From: Hymenochaete sp. R1
Taxonomy: Eukaryota; Basidiomycota; Agaricomycetes; Hymenochaetales; Hymenochaetaceae
NCBI GenBank assembly: GCA_019400425.1
Contig: JAFREE010000065.1
Coordinates: forward strand, 62,001 to 126,000
Length of the DNA: 64,000 bases
Direction of reading: 5' to 3'
Shown here: positions 22,329 to 37,259 of the stretch, one piece after another
How positions within the stretch are numbered: position 1 is the stretch's first letter
Layout: the number at the start of each line of letters is the position of its first letter
Notes under the pieces: model-generated
What the model saw: the letters and a program-made list of their open reading frames with translations, nothing else
Told to the model about the DNA's origin: nothing
Databases searched by the model: none
Position numbers and translations under genes: made by a program

Positions 22329-25300
22329 ATGTCCGATAAATACGCGAAGATTCAGCAAGCCATTCAAAGTCTGAAGAAGGTCGCGACGAAGGGAAAGACC
22401 AAGAGATCCGTGCTCGAGAGTATCGACAACATATCGTCGTCTCTCATTCTTCTGGTACGTTTAATAAAGTTCGGGAGAAATATGTAACTTCATATGTCAC
22501 TGCTGCCTCGCCAAAAGAACGCTTCAGCTCCCTCCGCCCATTTCCTCAACAAACTTGTCGACGTTCTCCGCGCTCCGCTGGTTTCGCTGTATTCTGTTTG
22601 CACCCAACCTGCACTCGAGCTCGCCGCTGCTGTATTGTATACGCTGCTTAATACCTTCATCGGCTCGTGTATCAGTTCGGATGGAACAAAAGACAACGAC
22701 CGACAGGCAGGTTGGGAACGTGTCGCAAATTCTTTGCTCTCTGGTGTCTTGGTGAGTCCATGTGCTTTTGTAACTGATACGTCCGAAGTTTCTTTATGCT
22801 TACTACTCTTATTAAAGGACTTTATAGAAGCAGATGATGCAGGTGCGGCCTCCCTGTGTTACTTAACTTCGACCAGTTTAACGCAAGGCCTAGTAGCAAC
22901 TACTAAAGAGGCGATTGCTGATGCTCTCTATCCTGTCATTTGCCAATTCTTCTTCAAAGAATCGCAAATAAGACACTTGATTGGAGCAAACTTGCAGTGC
23001 TCGGTACGTGGAATATAAAATGGGTATGTTGTGTGACTTGTAGATCTGAAGGGTGAATACACTACTATAGGCCTTGATGCTTCTCTCGGAAACTGCTGCG
23101 ATGCATGCTGGGAATCAATCCAAGCTTCGCAGTCTTGACCTTTTAGGAGGGTGAGCCAGTTTAGTTTTATATCATCAAAACTGGCATGCGCCCAACAATA
23201 TCCGTCCAGGTCGTCGCTGGGGCGAGCTATATCAAAACCTCAAGGTAGATATATTGTCGCTTGATTTGGACGAAGTTAAGATTCCACAACAATTCTTTTA
23301 ATTCTCGCAGATTTTGTGATTCTTGAGAGCCTCCTCAATCTGCTTGCCCGTCTCATTCCGTCGGCCACTTCAAGCAAGGCCAAACACAGTCAGTTTCTCC
23401 GCGAGGTCTTTCTTCAGCCATGCTTCGACAAAGGTACCTGTGGCAAGAATATCTTTGATATACTCGAGAACAAGTCCACAAAAGTCTGGGAGGACTTGTC
23501 TGCTAAAGTAGTCGACGCACTGGCAGAATCTGATATCGCTTTGTGAGTGTCGGAAGTCACTATATGCGCTACTATGTTTGAGTTCTCTAGCCCCCAGCCA
23601 TTTAATGTGAAGGAGGTCATCGTGTGTGGTAATGCTTACCCGCAGCCGGAGGCATCGGATAGGTTATACGTTGATAGAACGTGTCTCTTCGTCAATATTC
23701 CACAAGAGGTACGGGACAGATACACGTTGGTTCATTTCATTCTGCATACTGAAAGCACCCAGGATGGAATGTACGAATCAATGCAAATCCCGTTCTCAGA
23801 AATCATTCAAATTGCGTTGAATCCTCCAAATGGTAAGCATTTAGGGAGCCCATTCCTCTTGTCCTTACTGACTGAAAGTAGAACAAACTTCCTTGGTCCA
23901 CGTTATCTTAAGTGATGTTCCTAAAATCGGGGAGCAATTTGTCTTGCATTCTGAGCGAAACGCCAGCTCCCATGAGCTTGAAGTTGAAATCTTGCTGAGT
24001 GAAATGGACCGGTTTAAAAAGGCGCTTAAATGGAGAAACTTGGTAAACGATTTTGCCTCACTTTTCCATTTCTTCGTTGACTATTTTAAGACCAAGTTTG
24101 TCGTTAGTCCAGGAGAAGAGAGAGCACCGCTGAAGATCTCGCTTGCGGAAAGTGCTCTCTTGGATTTCAGCTCAGAAGGCAGTGAGAACATGGAGCCTGT
24201 GGCGGAAAAATCGAAGGTATCGTTATACGAATTTCTTCAAGCTCAACTCTGACCATAGATTGAAAGGCGGTCATAAGTAAGAAAGGTAGAAAGTCACCTA
24301 CTGATAGGCGTGGATTGTAATGATAGCTGAACAGGTACTTCGGACGTGGAGCAACCAAAGCTTACAGCCGGGGATGGGATGGTTTGCGATAAGGAATCTA
24401 CGAATGGTATGCCACTTTCGTGGGTGGATTCGTGGAGTAACATCACTCGCTTTTACGTTAGATATTCCCCAACCACAAGAATTCTTAAGCTCTAAGCCTG
24501 GAAAACTCGATACTACCGTTTTTGGAGCTAGCGATGACGAACTTTCGGAACCGGAAGAGTTAGTCTCTCAGAAACGAGGGATTCCTCCAGCGATTGCCGC
24601 GGAAGAGCGCATCGCAGTAAATGAAACTGTGGGTTGTCTGTACCTCATTCACAAACATTCTGACATCTTTGCTATTAGGCAGGTGTCGGTGTCGAGGGGT
24701 TAGGAGAATCTACTGAGACGCCATCCGTTACGACCAAGAAAAGGCCGACCATCGCGAAAAGCAAGAAAGCTGCGACGAAACGCAAGCCACAAACTACCAG
24801 CACGCCTAAACGCAAGGTGCCTAAAGATAAAAAGCTGACAGAAGACGATAAAGAAGGTGACGATGCCACAACTCCAAGACCAAAACGCACTGCAACTCTT
24901 TCCACAAGCACAAAGCTCGACGATTACCTGCCGCCAAGTATTGCCGTCCCAACATCCATAAAAGCCAGCGGCTCCACGGTACAATTCAACAACGCTCATG
25001 ACTCTTCAAAGAATAAATCTCATACAGCTCCTCTTCGTGAGATATTTACGATTTTCGATACCGAGGATGAAGATCAAGATAAGACTCCGAGAGCCTCCAG
25101 AACCGTTGCTACTAAGGCTCAAGGCTCCTCCCCTTCGCCGAATTTAAAGTCGTTTGTCTCTCGTATGAAGGCAAAAAACTTGTCACCAATATCTGTTGAA
25201 CCTTCCAAGTCCCAAAAGAGGCCTGCGCAGCAAAGCGACGTTGATGTGCTAGAGACAACCTCCAAAAAAGCTCGGGTTGATGACTCAGTGAAGAGACCTA

Positions 25301-27001
25301 CACCAAAAGAAAAGGACAACGAGTCGAAATTTTCTAGCAAAAGATTAGTGAAGAAGCATCCAAACGCGGAAGAGCTTATACAAGGCGTCAACGACGTTTC
25401 GACCTCGCCTGATCTCGGAAATAAAGTCTCCGCCCCGAGTACCAAGTCGACTCCTGTTGCTACACAGAAATCCAAAAAGAAAGAGAACATCAAAGCTGCA
25501 CTTGCGTCGAAGGTCTCGTGAAGCACTTCCCCCCATATTTACTCTTTTGACGATAATTTATTTAGGGTGGCAAGCCGGAAAAGACGGTACCCAAACGTAC
25601 CCCAAAGACGACCGACCAAGCCAGAAAACCACTCCAATCTCTACCTTCGAACAAGCTCAAAACAAGTCCTTCCGTAAGTCAATTATTTGCGACACTGTTT
25701 TGACATGCTCATAATTGCGAGCAGGTTTCGCAGTCAGAGGCGAGAAGTCCCGACAGGGGGACACTAAACATACCACTATCCAAGCCTCGTAGCCTCGATA
25801 AATGCGGTATCGATGTCGATGTTGGAACAGAAATCACCGTCGACCCACTTCAAATCACCCGCGATTTCGATGTTCCAGTGTTTGACTGTACAGACGCAGT
25901 CGCGCATGGCAATGAGGGCTTAGACAAACCGCCTCACGATTTCCTTGAAAGCCCGCTCGATATTCCAGCCGTGTTTTCTTGTGGCGACGACCCCGACGCG
26001 CGCTTTATTGGATCTCCCAGCATGCAGCACGCTGCGGCTCCTATGAACGACAATATTGAACTCAACAAGTTTGACTCGGGGGTCGTAGAAGATGACATCG
26101 GGGAAATGCTTCAATCGCTCCAGGCTAGACGCGCGGCTGCCAAGCAACGGATCAAAAAGGTTGAAGTGAACGATGTTCGGTCCACGTCCGAATCTCCGTT
26201 CATCGAATCGTCTAAGCGTGAACAAGCTGAAAGAGTGCGATTTGTGGAATCTAATATGAAACGTAAGAACGTTGAAAAGCCTGGGGGACTATCTACTGGT
26301 AAATTGATAATCGGTTTCGGTCATGAATTGGTTCCCAATGGTATGCTAACCTATACACTCGGAAGGGAACACATCACGCTCTCGAGTGAAGCCTGTCTCT
26401 CCTATCAATTATGAAGGTACTGTGCTAGACATTGGAGAGCACGAGAAAGATCCTGCAATGGAGGACATAATAAAGGTTGGTCCATTGATTTATTATTTTG
26501 ATAAAATAGATCTAACGCCTTGAAATTAGGTGCTTGATGGAATACACCATGTCAGGATCTTCTTAGATTGTCTTCCTCAATTCGCACGGTATTGATTTCT
26601 TCGCCAGGCGATGGTGCGCAAAATTACCAACAAAGTCAAGCCGATGCAATCCGATGTAAGGATTGCAAGGGACACTTTGATTCATGAAGCCGTTCTCGAT
26701 CTTCAGCAACTAAAAAAAGAAAAGTAAGACATGAACACTTCCAATTTTCTTTTCTTTTCTCATATCAATCCGCAGCGTATTTCATTACAGCAATCTTTTT
26801 GAGCTAGAGACTTGTTATGCGAACATATGCAGGCGGCTTGATACTGAACTTGGCTCGACTGCTCATGCTAACATGGAAATCTGTAAATTCGCTCAGCTCG
26901 TCATTGCGTCTCATGACGTCAATTCTTCTTCGAAAAAGCTGCCGCGTACTCTCTTCAACGCACCACTGCCATCGATTTTCCCGAAGCACCTCCGAGCTTA
27001 G
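22329..27001 (+). CDS. Putative meiotic chromosome axis protein (Red1/SYCP2-like)
   Basis: Nineteen exons give 1214 aa: 22329-22454, 22518-22751, 22818-23003, 23071-23150, 23210-23244, 23311-23542, 23591-23708, 23763-23832, 23882-24216, 24267-24276, 24335-24406, 24462-24628, 24679-25512, 25566-25673, 25725-26340, 26417-26475, 26530-26550, 26608-26723, 26776-27001. Seen: an N-terminal all-helical region (about 1-285) like ARM repeats; a beta-rich block (about 290-410) containing FNVKEVIVCGN and ending in a long helix, like a PH domain; a roughly 600-residue Lys/Ser/Pro-rich disordered middle; a C-terminal helical domain (last ~130 residues, for example LIHEAVLDLQQLKKEN). This ARM + PH-like + linker + coiled-coil order is that of Red1, SYCP2 and ASY3, whose coiled coils build the meiotic axis. 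The assignment rests on architecture, not on a recognised motif. Segment 24042-24089 (48 nt, no stop) may be an extra intron. Confidence 0.5.
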
Positions 27002-27573
27002 TAGAAGAATATAGTCCTTCTTTCTGTTCCATCCTATCCCCCACTCTTCTCTCATGAAAACGAACTGTTGATCTGTGTATGAATGCCTCATATTAACAAC
27101 CTCTTAGTGTAATTGAAATGTGAGCTACTGTGATATATGACTGAGCCAGGGCAATATTGAGATGAAAATGATTTTTTTGCGGAGAGGTGGACCGCTCAGG
27201 GCTGTCGCTTGCACACCGAGATCGACGCGACGAGTAAGAAGAAGAAGAAAACGGAAAGTAGGACGGATCCTTTTTCCTTGTCCTTTCTTTCATACTGCCG
27301 CAGTGACGGATGCTACGCTCTTCGAGCATCTTAAGATGCCAGACATTAGGGCGAACAAACAGGCGCACTCCTGCGGGCCAGCTGCAGATCTCTTCCTCCA
27401 GCGATGTCCTACAGCCGAAAGTAGCGACGCGTCACGTAAATCATTATCCCCGACGGCCTGTCCAGACTCTCCTTAATTCACCTCCCTCGCCACTCTCGAC
27501 ATCCCATCTTCGAATTACTCCCTCTGCAAAGCCCATCGCTCGACGTAACTGCTGTGCATTTCACCCAAAGGCC
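27002..27573 (+). other. Intergenic region and possible 5' extension of the aminopeptidase
   Basis: About 570 bp. From ATG 27310 a frame runs without stop into the aminopeptidase ATG at 27574; the 88 extra residues are rich in Arg, Ser and Pro with a single acidic residue. The rest shows no gene. Confidence 0.5.
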
Positions 27574-30500
27574 ATGTCTACAGTTGGATCCACCACTACT
27601 TCGAGCACTCCGAATGAACATCGCCTACCGACGGATGCTAAGCCAAAGCATTATGACCGTGAGCCTTCTCTTGCATTAGCAATGCTGGATGATGTGGCGG
27701 GCTGAGCTATATTAAAAAGTGACAATTAAGACCGACCTGGAGAAGCTCGAATTCAGCGGATCGGTCACGATCGATTTGGACATTCAGGAGGAAACGTCTT
27801 CGCTTGTCTTTAATACTTCTTCTCTCGACCTAAAGAGCATAGTCATCAAGTCCAGTGCACATGCAACTGAACTGACTCCGAAGGATCAGTCTTTTGATGC
27901 TAAATCGGAGAGGACTACATTAGAGCTTCCGACATCCCTGCCTGCTGGATCAAACGTGTCGGTCAAGATTGACTTCAATGCTAAGCTCACGGGGTCTATG
28001 ATGGGATACTACCATTCATCGTGGGAGAAGGGGGATAAAAAGTCATACTACACGTTGACTCAGTTCGAGGTGAGCGATCATACTTTTGCTTCGCCTCTGT
28101 GTGCGTGATGGGTCTCCTCTTAGTCAACTGCCGCTAGAAGGGCATTCCCCTGTTGGGATGAGCCCTTGCTCAAGGCCACGTACAGTGTCACCATGATCTC
28201 GCGTGCAGACACGGTCAACTTAAGCAATATGAATGCCACTTCCGAGGAGCCGTATACTCTCGGTGAGTAAACTTTGCCGTCCTTTGGCGCTGCCAGGCTC
28301 AATCTTACATATGTAGCCGGCGCTGCTGAAGGAGATAAATGGAAGATCACGAAGTTTGCGAAGACTCCACCGGTACGTCGAACTAGAGTATACGAGTAAG
28401 CATTGAGTTTCTTACCGGAGATCAGATGTCCAGTTACTTGGTAGCATTTGCGAACGGCGAATTCGAGTATCTTGAGACCTCATACACGAGCCCCATAAGC
28501 GGAACAAAGAGACCTTTGCGTATCTATGGTTCGCACTCGCTTTATCTTCATTTGAGAACGCCACTTACCTCCAGCTTGTTCTTCATCCAGCTACAAAAGA
28601 CTATATCCACCAGGCTGAATTCGCTCTTGATGTCAAACGACGAGTGCTTCCCTTATACGAAGAAATGTTCGACATTGAATACCCTTTGCCAAAGCTGGAT
28701 ACTCTTATTGTCAGTAATTTGGAGAAATGAAGCATGGTCAGCACTGAATTTTGGTATTTAGGCAAGCGACTTCGATGCAGGCGCTATGGAGAACTGGGTA
28801 TGGTCAACTCAATAAGATCCTGGATCGTTTCTTATTTCTTGGTTGTTTACAATTCTTAGGGACTCATAACTGGTCGCACAACCGCTTTCTGCTTAGACCC
28901 AAAGAAATCTGGAATCAACGCACAGAAACGTGTTGCAACGGTACAGAGTCACGAAGTACGTTAGTTGGTATTCAGTCGTGGACTTCCGGGGCTAACGGTT
29001 AAGTTTCAGGTCGCTCACATGTGGTTCGGGGATATTACCGTACGTTCGACGTTCAGAAGCCTATACTCTATTAAGCATGGCTAACGGATATTCAGACAAT
29101 GGCTTGGTGGGACAACTTGTTCGTAAACTTCTCTGTTCTAAACTTAGTATCCTAAATAACATATCTTTACAGGTATCTCAATGAAGGTAGAATCCTATTC
29201 CAATGTATTCTACGGGCTGCTGATGAAAATTTTCTTTAAGGATTTGCGACTTTAGTAAGTGTATCGTCGCAGCTACTTATTTACCCTTCTTATACCTTGA
29301 AATTTATAGATGGGCGAAGTTATTACCATCGGTGAGCCTTTTGTGCATTTTCTCCTGCCAACGTCAACTCATCTAGCCACTGTTAGACAAGTGAGTTTCA
29401 CAAGCACCAGACTCCTCAGCAGTCTGATAGTATGTAGGATTTTCCCGGAATGGAAAGTATATAGCGAGTTCATCAACGAGCATCTAAGCAGAGCACTCGA
29501 CCTCGATGCCAAGTTATCGTCGCATCCTATCGAGGTGGAGTGTCCTGATGCGAACAAAGTCAACCAGGTATGTCTGAGTCTGCCAATGGACATACAGGGG
29601 AATTTTGACTGTCGTATTCAAGATTTTCGATGCATTATCATACTCAAAGGCTGGCTCCGGTCTGTGTTGGAAAGTAATTGATTTTGATTCTAACTTCACT
29701 AACAGAGATTGTAAATAGTACTCCGAATGCTTTCTGCCTTTGTCGGTGAAAAGACGTTCCTCCATGGCGTATCTTTGTATCTCAAGAAACATGTATATGC
29801 GAACAGCGTTAGCAAGGACCTGTGGGATGGTATCGCCAAAGCATCGGGTAAATGGCCTATGTGCCGATTGCAAGCCTGGTGCCTCACTAACTTTTTCTCA
29901 GGTAAGGACATTGTTACCATGATGGAGAACTGGGTCGGAAAAGTGGGTTATCCTCTCGTCACCGTAACGGAGAAGGAGGGATCCATCCACGTCCGTCAAG
30001 ATCGTTTCCTCGAGACCGGCCCTGCCAAGGAAAATGACAATCAAACAATCTGGTACGTTGTTTTATGAATATATGCGTGATCAACGTTCAAGGACCCAAC
30101 GGAAAGGCAAATCCCTCTCAACATTGCCTCGTACAACTCCGACGGAAAATTCGAAGTCAACCGAATTCTCCTTACGGAGAAGGAAACTACCATTCCTTTG
30201 GACACGAGCAAGCCGTATAAGTTGAACGCTGATACCACGGGGGTTTGTGAGTAGGCTCCTAAATTATAGGAAAACCGTGCTCACGCTTTGCAGACCGTGT
30301 CCTGTACCCGACAGAGCGTCTGGCGAAGATTGGTGCTGAGGCTGCAAAGCCAAATTCTGTATTCTCCTTGAACGATCGTATGGGCCTGATCAATGACATA
30401 TTTGCTCTTGCGAACGCCACCTTTGGAAAGCTCAGCGCGGCGCTAACTCTGACCAACGATTTCAAGCACGAGAAAGAGTGTGAGTTATGAGTTTTTAGCT

Positions 30501-31801
30501 TATATAGTGACGATTGCTCACCGTCTCAAAGTCTTGGTATGGCAGAGTATTCGCGATAATATAACCGATCTTGCTAACGTTTTCTGGGAAGACAAAGAGG
30601 TACATCGTTATGTCAGAGAATTAAATTAATCGGGGTATTCATTTCTTTCCAACAGGTTTACGAGGGCTTGAAAAAGTTCCGCTCGGTGAGTCATTTCTGT
30701 TACTTCTTTTTACATATCGCCTAACCTTTTGTAGGCCATCTATACACCTTTGGTAGAAAAACTTGGATATGACTACAAGGATACCGACTCTGCGGACGAG
30801 AAGCAGCTAAGATCATTAGCTGTAGCTAATGCGGCTGCTGCTGATGAACCTAAGTGCGACCCTGGTTCTTTTTTTTTCGTGAATATGGGTTAATGCTCAG
30901 TGCAGAGTTGTTAAAGAGCTTACGAGCAGATTTGCTGAGTTTATCAGAACCGGCGATGATTCAGCGATCGCCCTGGACTTGGAAAGGGCAACGTACACCA
31001 CGTCGGTTAAACATGGTGGACGCGCAGAGTATGAAGCCATAAAAGGTATTTTTGAGAAGCCGAAAACGCCCCAGACTAGGGTGAGCCGTTCAGCCCGTCA
31101 TACCTGTTTCAAAATTAACGATATCTAATTATTCAGTCTGCCGCTATGTAAGGCATTCCGAACAGCGTTTCTACAATTCTTGAAAATCTAACCCTATGCC
31201 AATTATCAGTGCCGCCCTGTGCGCAGCGACTGATGACGCTCTCGTCGATGAAACATTCAAGTTTATTCTGTCGGGCGCCAAGGATCAGGACGTTTACATG
31301 TTTATTGCTTTCTTGGCGAATAATATTAAGACACGTCGCCGCATGGCTAACTTCTTCAAGGAAAACTATGACGAAGTAGGTTAGAGAATCAATGTGAAGG
31401 CAACGTTGTTTGACCTCGTTTTACTTCTTTTTTCAAAAACAAATCAGTTCTATCGCCGTTTCTCTGCCAACACACAACTCACGCATTTGATCTCGGTGTG
31501 TATCAAGTTCGCCGTTTTCATGTGCGCTTACACAACTAAACCCTTGTGCAGTACTCTTTCCACAGTCTCTCTACGGAGGCTGATGCGAAGGATTTGGAGG
31601 AGTTCTTCAAGGACAAGGATGTGTCGAAATTCAACCTTGGTCTGCATCAGGCTTTGGATACCATCCGTGCTCACGATGCTGTCATCAAGGTACGTGTGTT
31701 CAGACTAAGCTGTGCTTCAGACACATTAACATTTTGTCCAGCGTTCGAAGGATGATGTTTCTCAGTGGCTCAAAGACTGGCAGAAATCTGCTAAACTCTG
31801 A
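27574..31801 (+). CDS. APE2: M1-family zinc aminopeptidase (Aap1/Ape2, puromycin-sensitive type)
   Basis: Removes N-terminal residues from peptides in the cytosol. Twenty-nine exons, 898 aa: 27574-27658, 27720-28069, 28124-28262, 28317-28372, 28426-28528, 28591-28709, 28762-28797, 28860-28955, 29010-29039, 29096-29118, 29173-29186, 29241-29254, 29310-29331, 29387-29390, 29438-29567, 29623-29659, 29719-29847, 29902-30056, 30093-30246, 30294-30479, 30532-30599, 30656-30685, 30735-30853, 30906-31080, 31137-31147, 31210-31375, 31448-31495, 31552-31689, 31742-31801. Motifs: ARRAFPCWDEP, exopeptidase motif GAMENWG, zinc motif HEVAHMWFGD followed by NEGFA (third zinc ligand Glu), and Tyr in the SKAGSVL region; the C terminus is the HEAT-like ERAP domain. 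The 4-nt exon 29387-29390 restores IDKIFPEW. The 30057-30092 intron (36 nt, donor GTTGTT) is the weakest junction. Start may instead be 27310. Confidence 0.92.
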
Positions 31802-31900
31802 TCGTACTGTGGCAGGCAAGGATATCAAGCATTTAGGTTATTCCCTTTAAGATTGCAAACCCCATGAAGCATGTATAAATAGGTTTTCATCTATCCGTTA

Positions 31901-34330
31901 CTACAATACATATCTAAACGCTTTGTTCTCAAACTCTGTCTGATCAAGCATTCCCCTTGTTTCAGCATCACGTTTTTCTTTTTCAGCGTCGACCACGCCA
32001 GTCTTATGCAACTCGTTGTTTCGACTCCTGTTCACGCACAGCATATAAATTCCTAGTGCAGCATGGCAGACTAGTTTTCCTGCGACTGGCATGCGTCGTG
32101 AGGGTCTCATGGCACGGAATTGAATGGTTTAAAGGATGCTTACATCCAATCAACATTGCCTTCAAGAAGTCAACGAGCCTCCTCAACGAGCTACCTATTA
32201 TCCATGATGACGCACCTTGGTTGCCGATGTAAACTGAGGTGCCTGCCTCTGAAGCACGAACTGCGGGCCCACAACGTTTCCAACGCAGTCTTTTCGGGTT
32301 GTGTTTGGGGTCAATGCCTGATTGAAGTCGAGAATTCCGAATGACATACAGGCGATGAAAGTCAAAGCATTTGCCGTCTGCTTCTTGGTATCTGCGAGAT
32401 TTCATGAGGCTCCATTCGCTTTGGAAAGGTATCGAATAACTCACAACCAGACATCTTGAAACCGTAATATAGGCAATTGGGTTAATAATAGTGAAAAGAA
32501 CGAGAGCGTACATTAACTGAAATGATATTCTATGGCAATCATTCAATGGTGCGAACATATGCTAGCGAACGAAAACGCTCACTAAGCTGAGAGCAAAGCT
32601 AATAGACTTGAAGGTATAAGATTTATTGAGCTGAGCGCAGAAAGAGAGAAAAAATACCCCCATATCCGTGAACCTGGAGGCGCGTTGAACTTTATTTCAT
32701 TGTAAAACCGAGAATCGGACAACTTACCAAAATGCCACCAGCCTCATCCAATTTTTGTCCGAAGGGAGGAATGCAAGGCAACCCGCAGCTATCAAACAAA
32801 TGATATTCCCGGCTGTTGCGACGATTATGCGATCTGGTAATCAATGGTGAGTGAATAGGATACGCCAGTAGTAAATAGTATAGAGATACATGCAATTTGG
32901 AGCGGAAGTAGCGACGTAGCCTCCGATGAGGAGACCAATGACTTGAAAGGCGTTAGCTACGCAGTCCATGAGTGTTGTTCGAATCGTTGAGAATCCCAGA
33001 CTGCTTATTATCTCTGTGCTAATTTGCAAATTAGCAAATCTCATTTCCGTTTTTCAATTGAGGGACGGCTAACGAAAAGTTACTTATAACGCCATTACTG
33101 AAACGAAACCAATGCTATTCATGAGTAAGAAGTAGAACAGGTAACTGGGGAATGATACGAACGGGACTCCGGCAGCGAAGACACTGATCACGATACAGTA
33201 CACTTTGAAGTCCAAAAGAGCGGCCTTGACTTGGTAAAGCTTGAACTTTGCAGATTTGATTCTGAGTACTGTCAGACCCGACGAAAAAAAGCTTAGATAA
33301 TCTGAGACTCGCCCAACTTGATTACTCGCCACTCTTGAAGCTGCGAGCACACGTTCTTCGTGTTTAAAGAATTTCGCATCCACGGGCGAGTCAGGAAGAA
33401 GGGCAAAGAGTATGAAGCCCCAGACCGTAGTTAACACACCGAGCTAAATGTAGATGAGCTATCCACGAGATTTGGTCGAGTATATTTGATGCTCACCACG
33501 ACAAAAATCAATTGCCAACGCTTCACTGGCCCAGCGTCGCTGTCCTTGCTGATTCCTGTGCTCATGAGAGAACCCAGAATCCCTGCCCATCCTAATGCTG
33601 AATAGATGAAGTTGTAGCGTAAAGGAGCCTCGCTTCTTGTCCACCAATGACCCATAGCAATAGTAATACCGGGAGTTATTGGAGCCTCAAAAACACCCAA
33701 CAGAAACCGACAAGCAGCAGCCCCTAAATACTCAAGAAGCATTAACGATGCTCTTTTAAAATTCCGCAAGGAACAAACCAGCAAAATCTTTGGACCATGG
33801 GAAAACGATAACGGCTACACCCCACAGAACCGTACATATGCCCATGACCTTTCCGGAAGGAAACTTGGTGAGAATGTATGCCGCGGGAAATTGCGATACC
33901 AAGTATCCGAGGTAGAAGATCGAGGCAAGCCAAGAGAACTGTGATCCAGAGAGGTTTATATCTGAGCGAATACCGAAAAGGTTTGCGTAATTAATGGCCG
34001 TTTTGTCCAGAAACTGCAACATGCTCGTGATGAACATCAAGGACAAGACATAGACATCGAGTTTGAGGAGAATTTGACGATTTCTTCTTGGATCCTGAAG
34101 ATAAATCAATCAATACCCGGGACGAAAAGCATCGCCGAACACTGGCACCTTACCAGTTCCAATCCCGATTGTTGAGCCTCGAAGAACTCTTCTAAGCCAA
34201 CATTTTCCTTGAGTTTGATTCGATCGACAGCCATCTTTGAACTTGAAGCCTCTCCAAGGGCAAAGCCCAATGGGGCTGATCGCTCCTTTCGAGGCTCTGG
34301 GGACTTTGGAGTGTCGGAGGGGCTTTCCAT
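31901..34330 (-). CDS. MFS transporter, Dal5/allantoate permease (anion:cation symporter) family
   Basis: Plasma-membrane proton symporter of the family that carries allantoate, vitamins and other organic anions; substrate unknown. Minus-strand exons: 34330-34154, 34094-33779, 33723-33497, 33443-33313, 33261-33163, 33097-33074, 33018-32894, 32833-32728, 32673-32658, 32606-32583, 32529-32512, 32454-32445, 32391-32350, 32289-32216, 32159-32144, 32070-31901; 524 aa. Family blocks: RQILLKLDVYVLSLMFITSM with LQFLDKTAINYANLFGI, ACRFLLGVFEAPITPG, YNFIYSALGWAGILGS, GVPNG, FSTIRTTLMDCVANAF, SGYTKKQTANALTFIAYCVG and GPQF. Two introns appear to be GC-AG (donors at 33312 and 32893), and exons of 18 and 10 nt were needed near the tenth membrane segment. 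Ends in a hydrophilic acidic tail. Family certain; the middle-to-end exon structure less so. Confidence 0.85.
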
Positions 34331-34944
34331 AATGGTAGTTACATGACCCTTCGACTCCGTACAGACATATAAATATTAAAAACGAAACCACGGATTCAAC
34401 GGTACTTGTTGCACTTTAAATTGAAGACACGGAGCAGGTGACCAGAGACAAGTTTGTTGAGCCGCACGGAACGCCATGCCTATCGCAAGTCATTGTTCCT
34501 GACTGTCGTACTAGAAGCAGGTAGGATGAATTGAATAACTGAGATAGTGGGAGCAGTGCAGCGACGAGTGGCCCATCGTGCGTGTGCGTGTGAACGGCAC
34601 GACGCCTACAGTACTAGTACGGGAAATAGCAAATAATTGCATCTCGCCAATTCAAGACAGAAGCCAAAGGAATCAACAGATTAATTTCGAGTGCTAAATT
34701 TGAGAGAAAAACGGATACGTATACGATCATTGATGGTCGTCAGTGAGCAGGGACGGTCGGGTTACTTTGCCCGGCTACTGAACGTTCACGCATAGTCACA
34801 CTGCTCCTAGATCGGCGTCGACATCGTCCATCTCATCGTTCAGCAGCTTATTCACCTTCACCTTCCTCACCTCCGCCACCACCTACCCCTACCCTTCCTC
34901 TCTTCGACTGCTCATTATAAACATATAGTAGCAGTTGCTCGTGC
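34331..34944. other. Divergent region between MFS transporter and HECT ligase
   Basis: 614 bp between divergent starts. The right part (about 34800-34920) is a CT-rich leader typical of fungal 5' UTRs. No C2-domain exon for the downstream ligase was found here. Confidence 0.5.
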
Positions 34945-37259
<2,315 letters not shown>

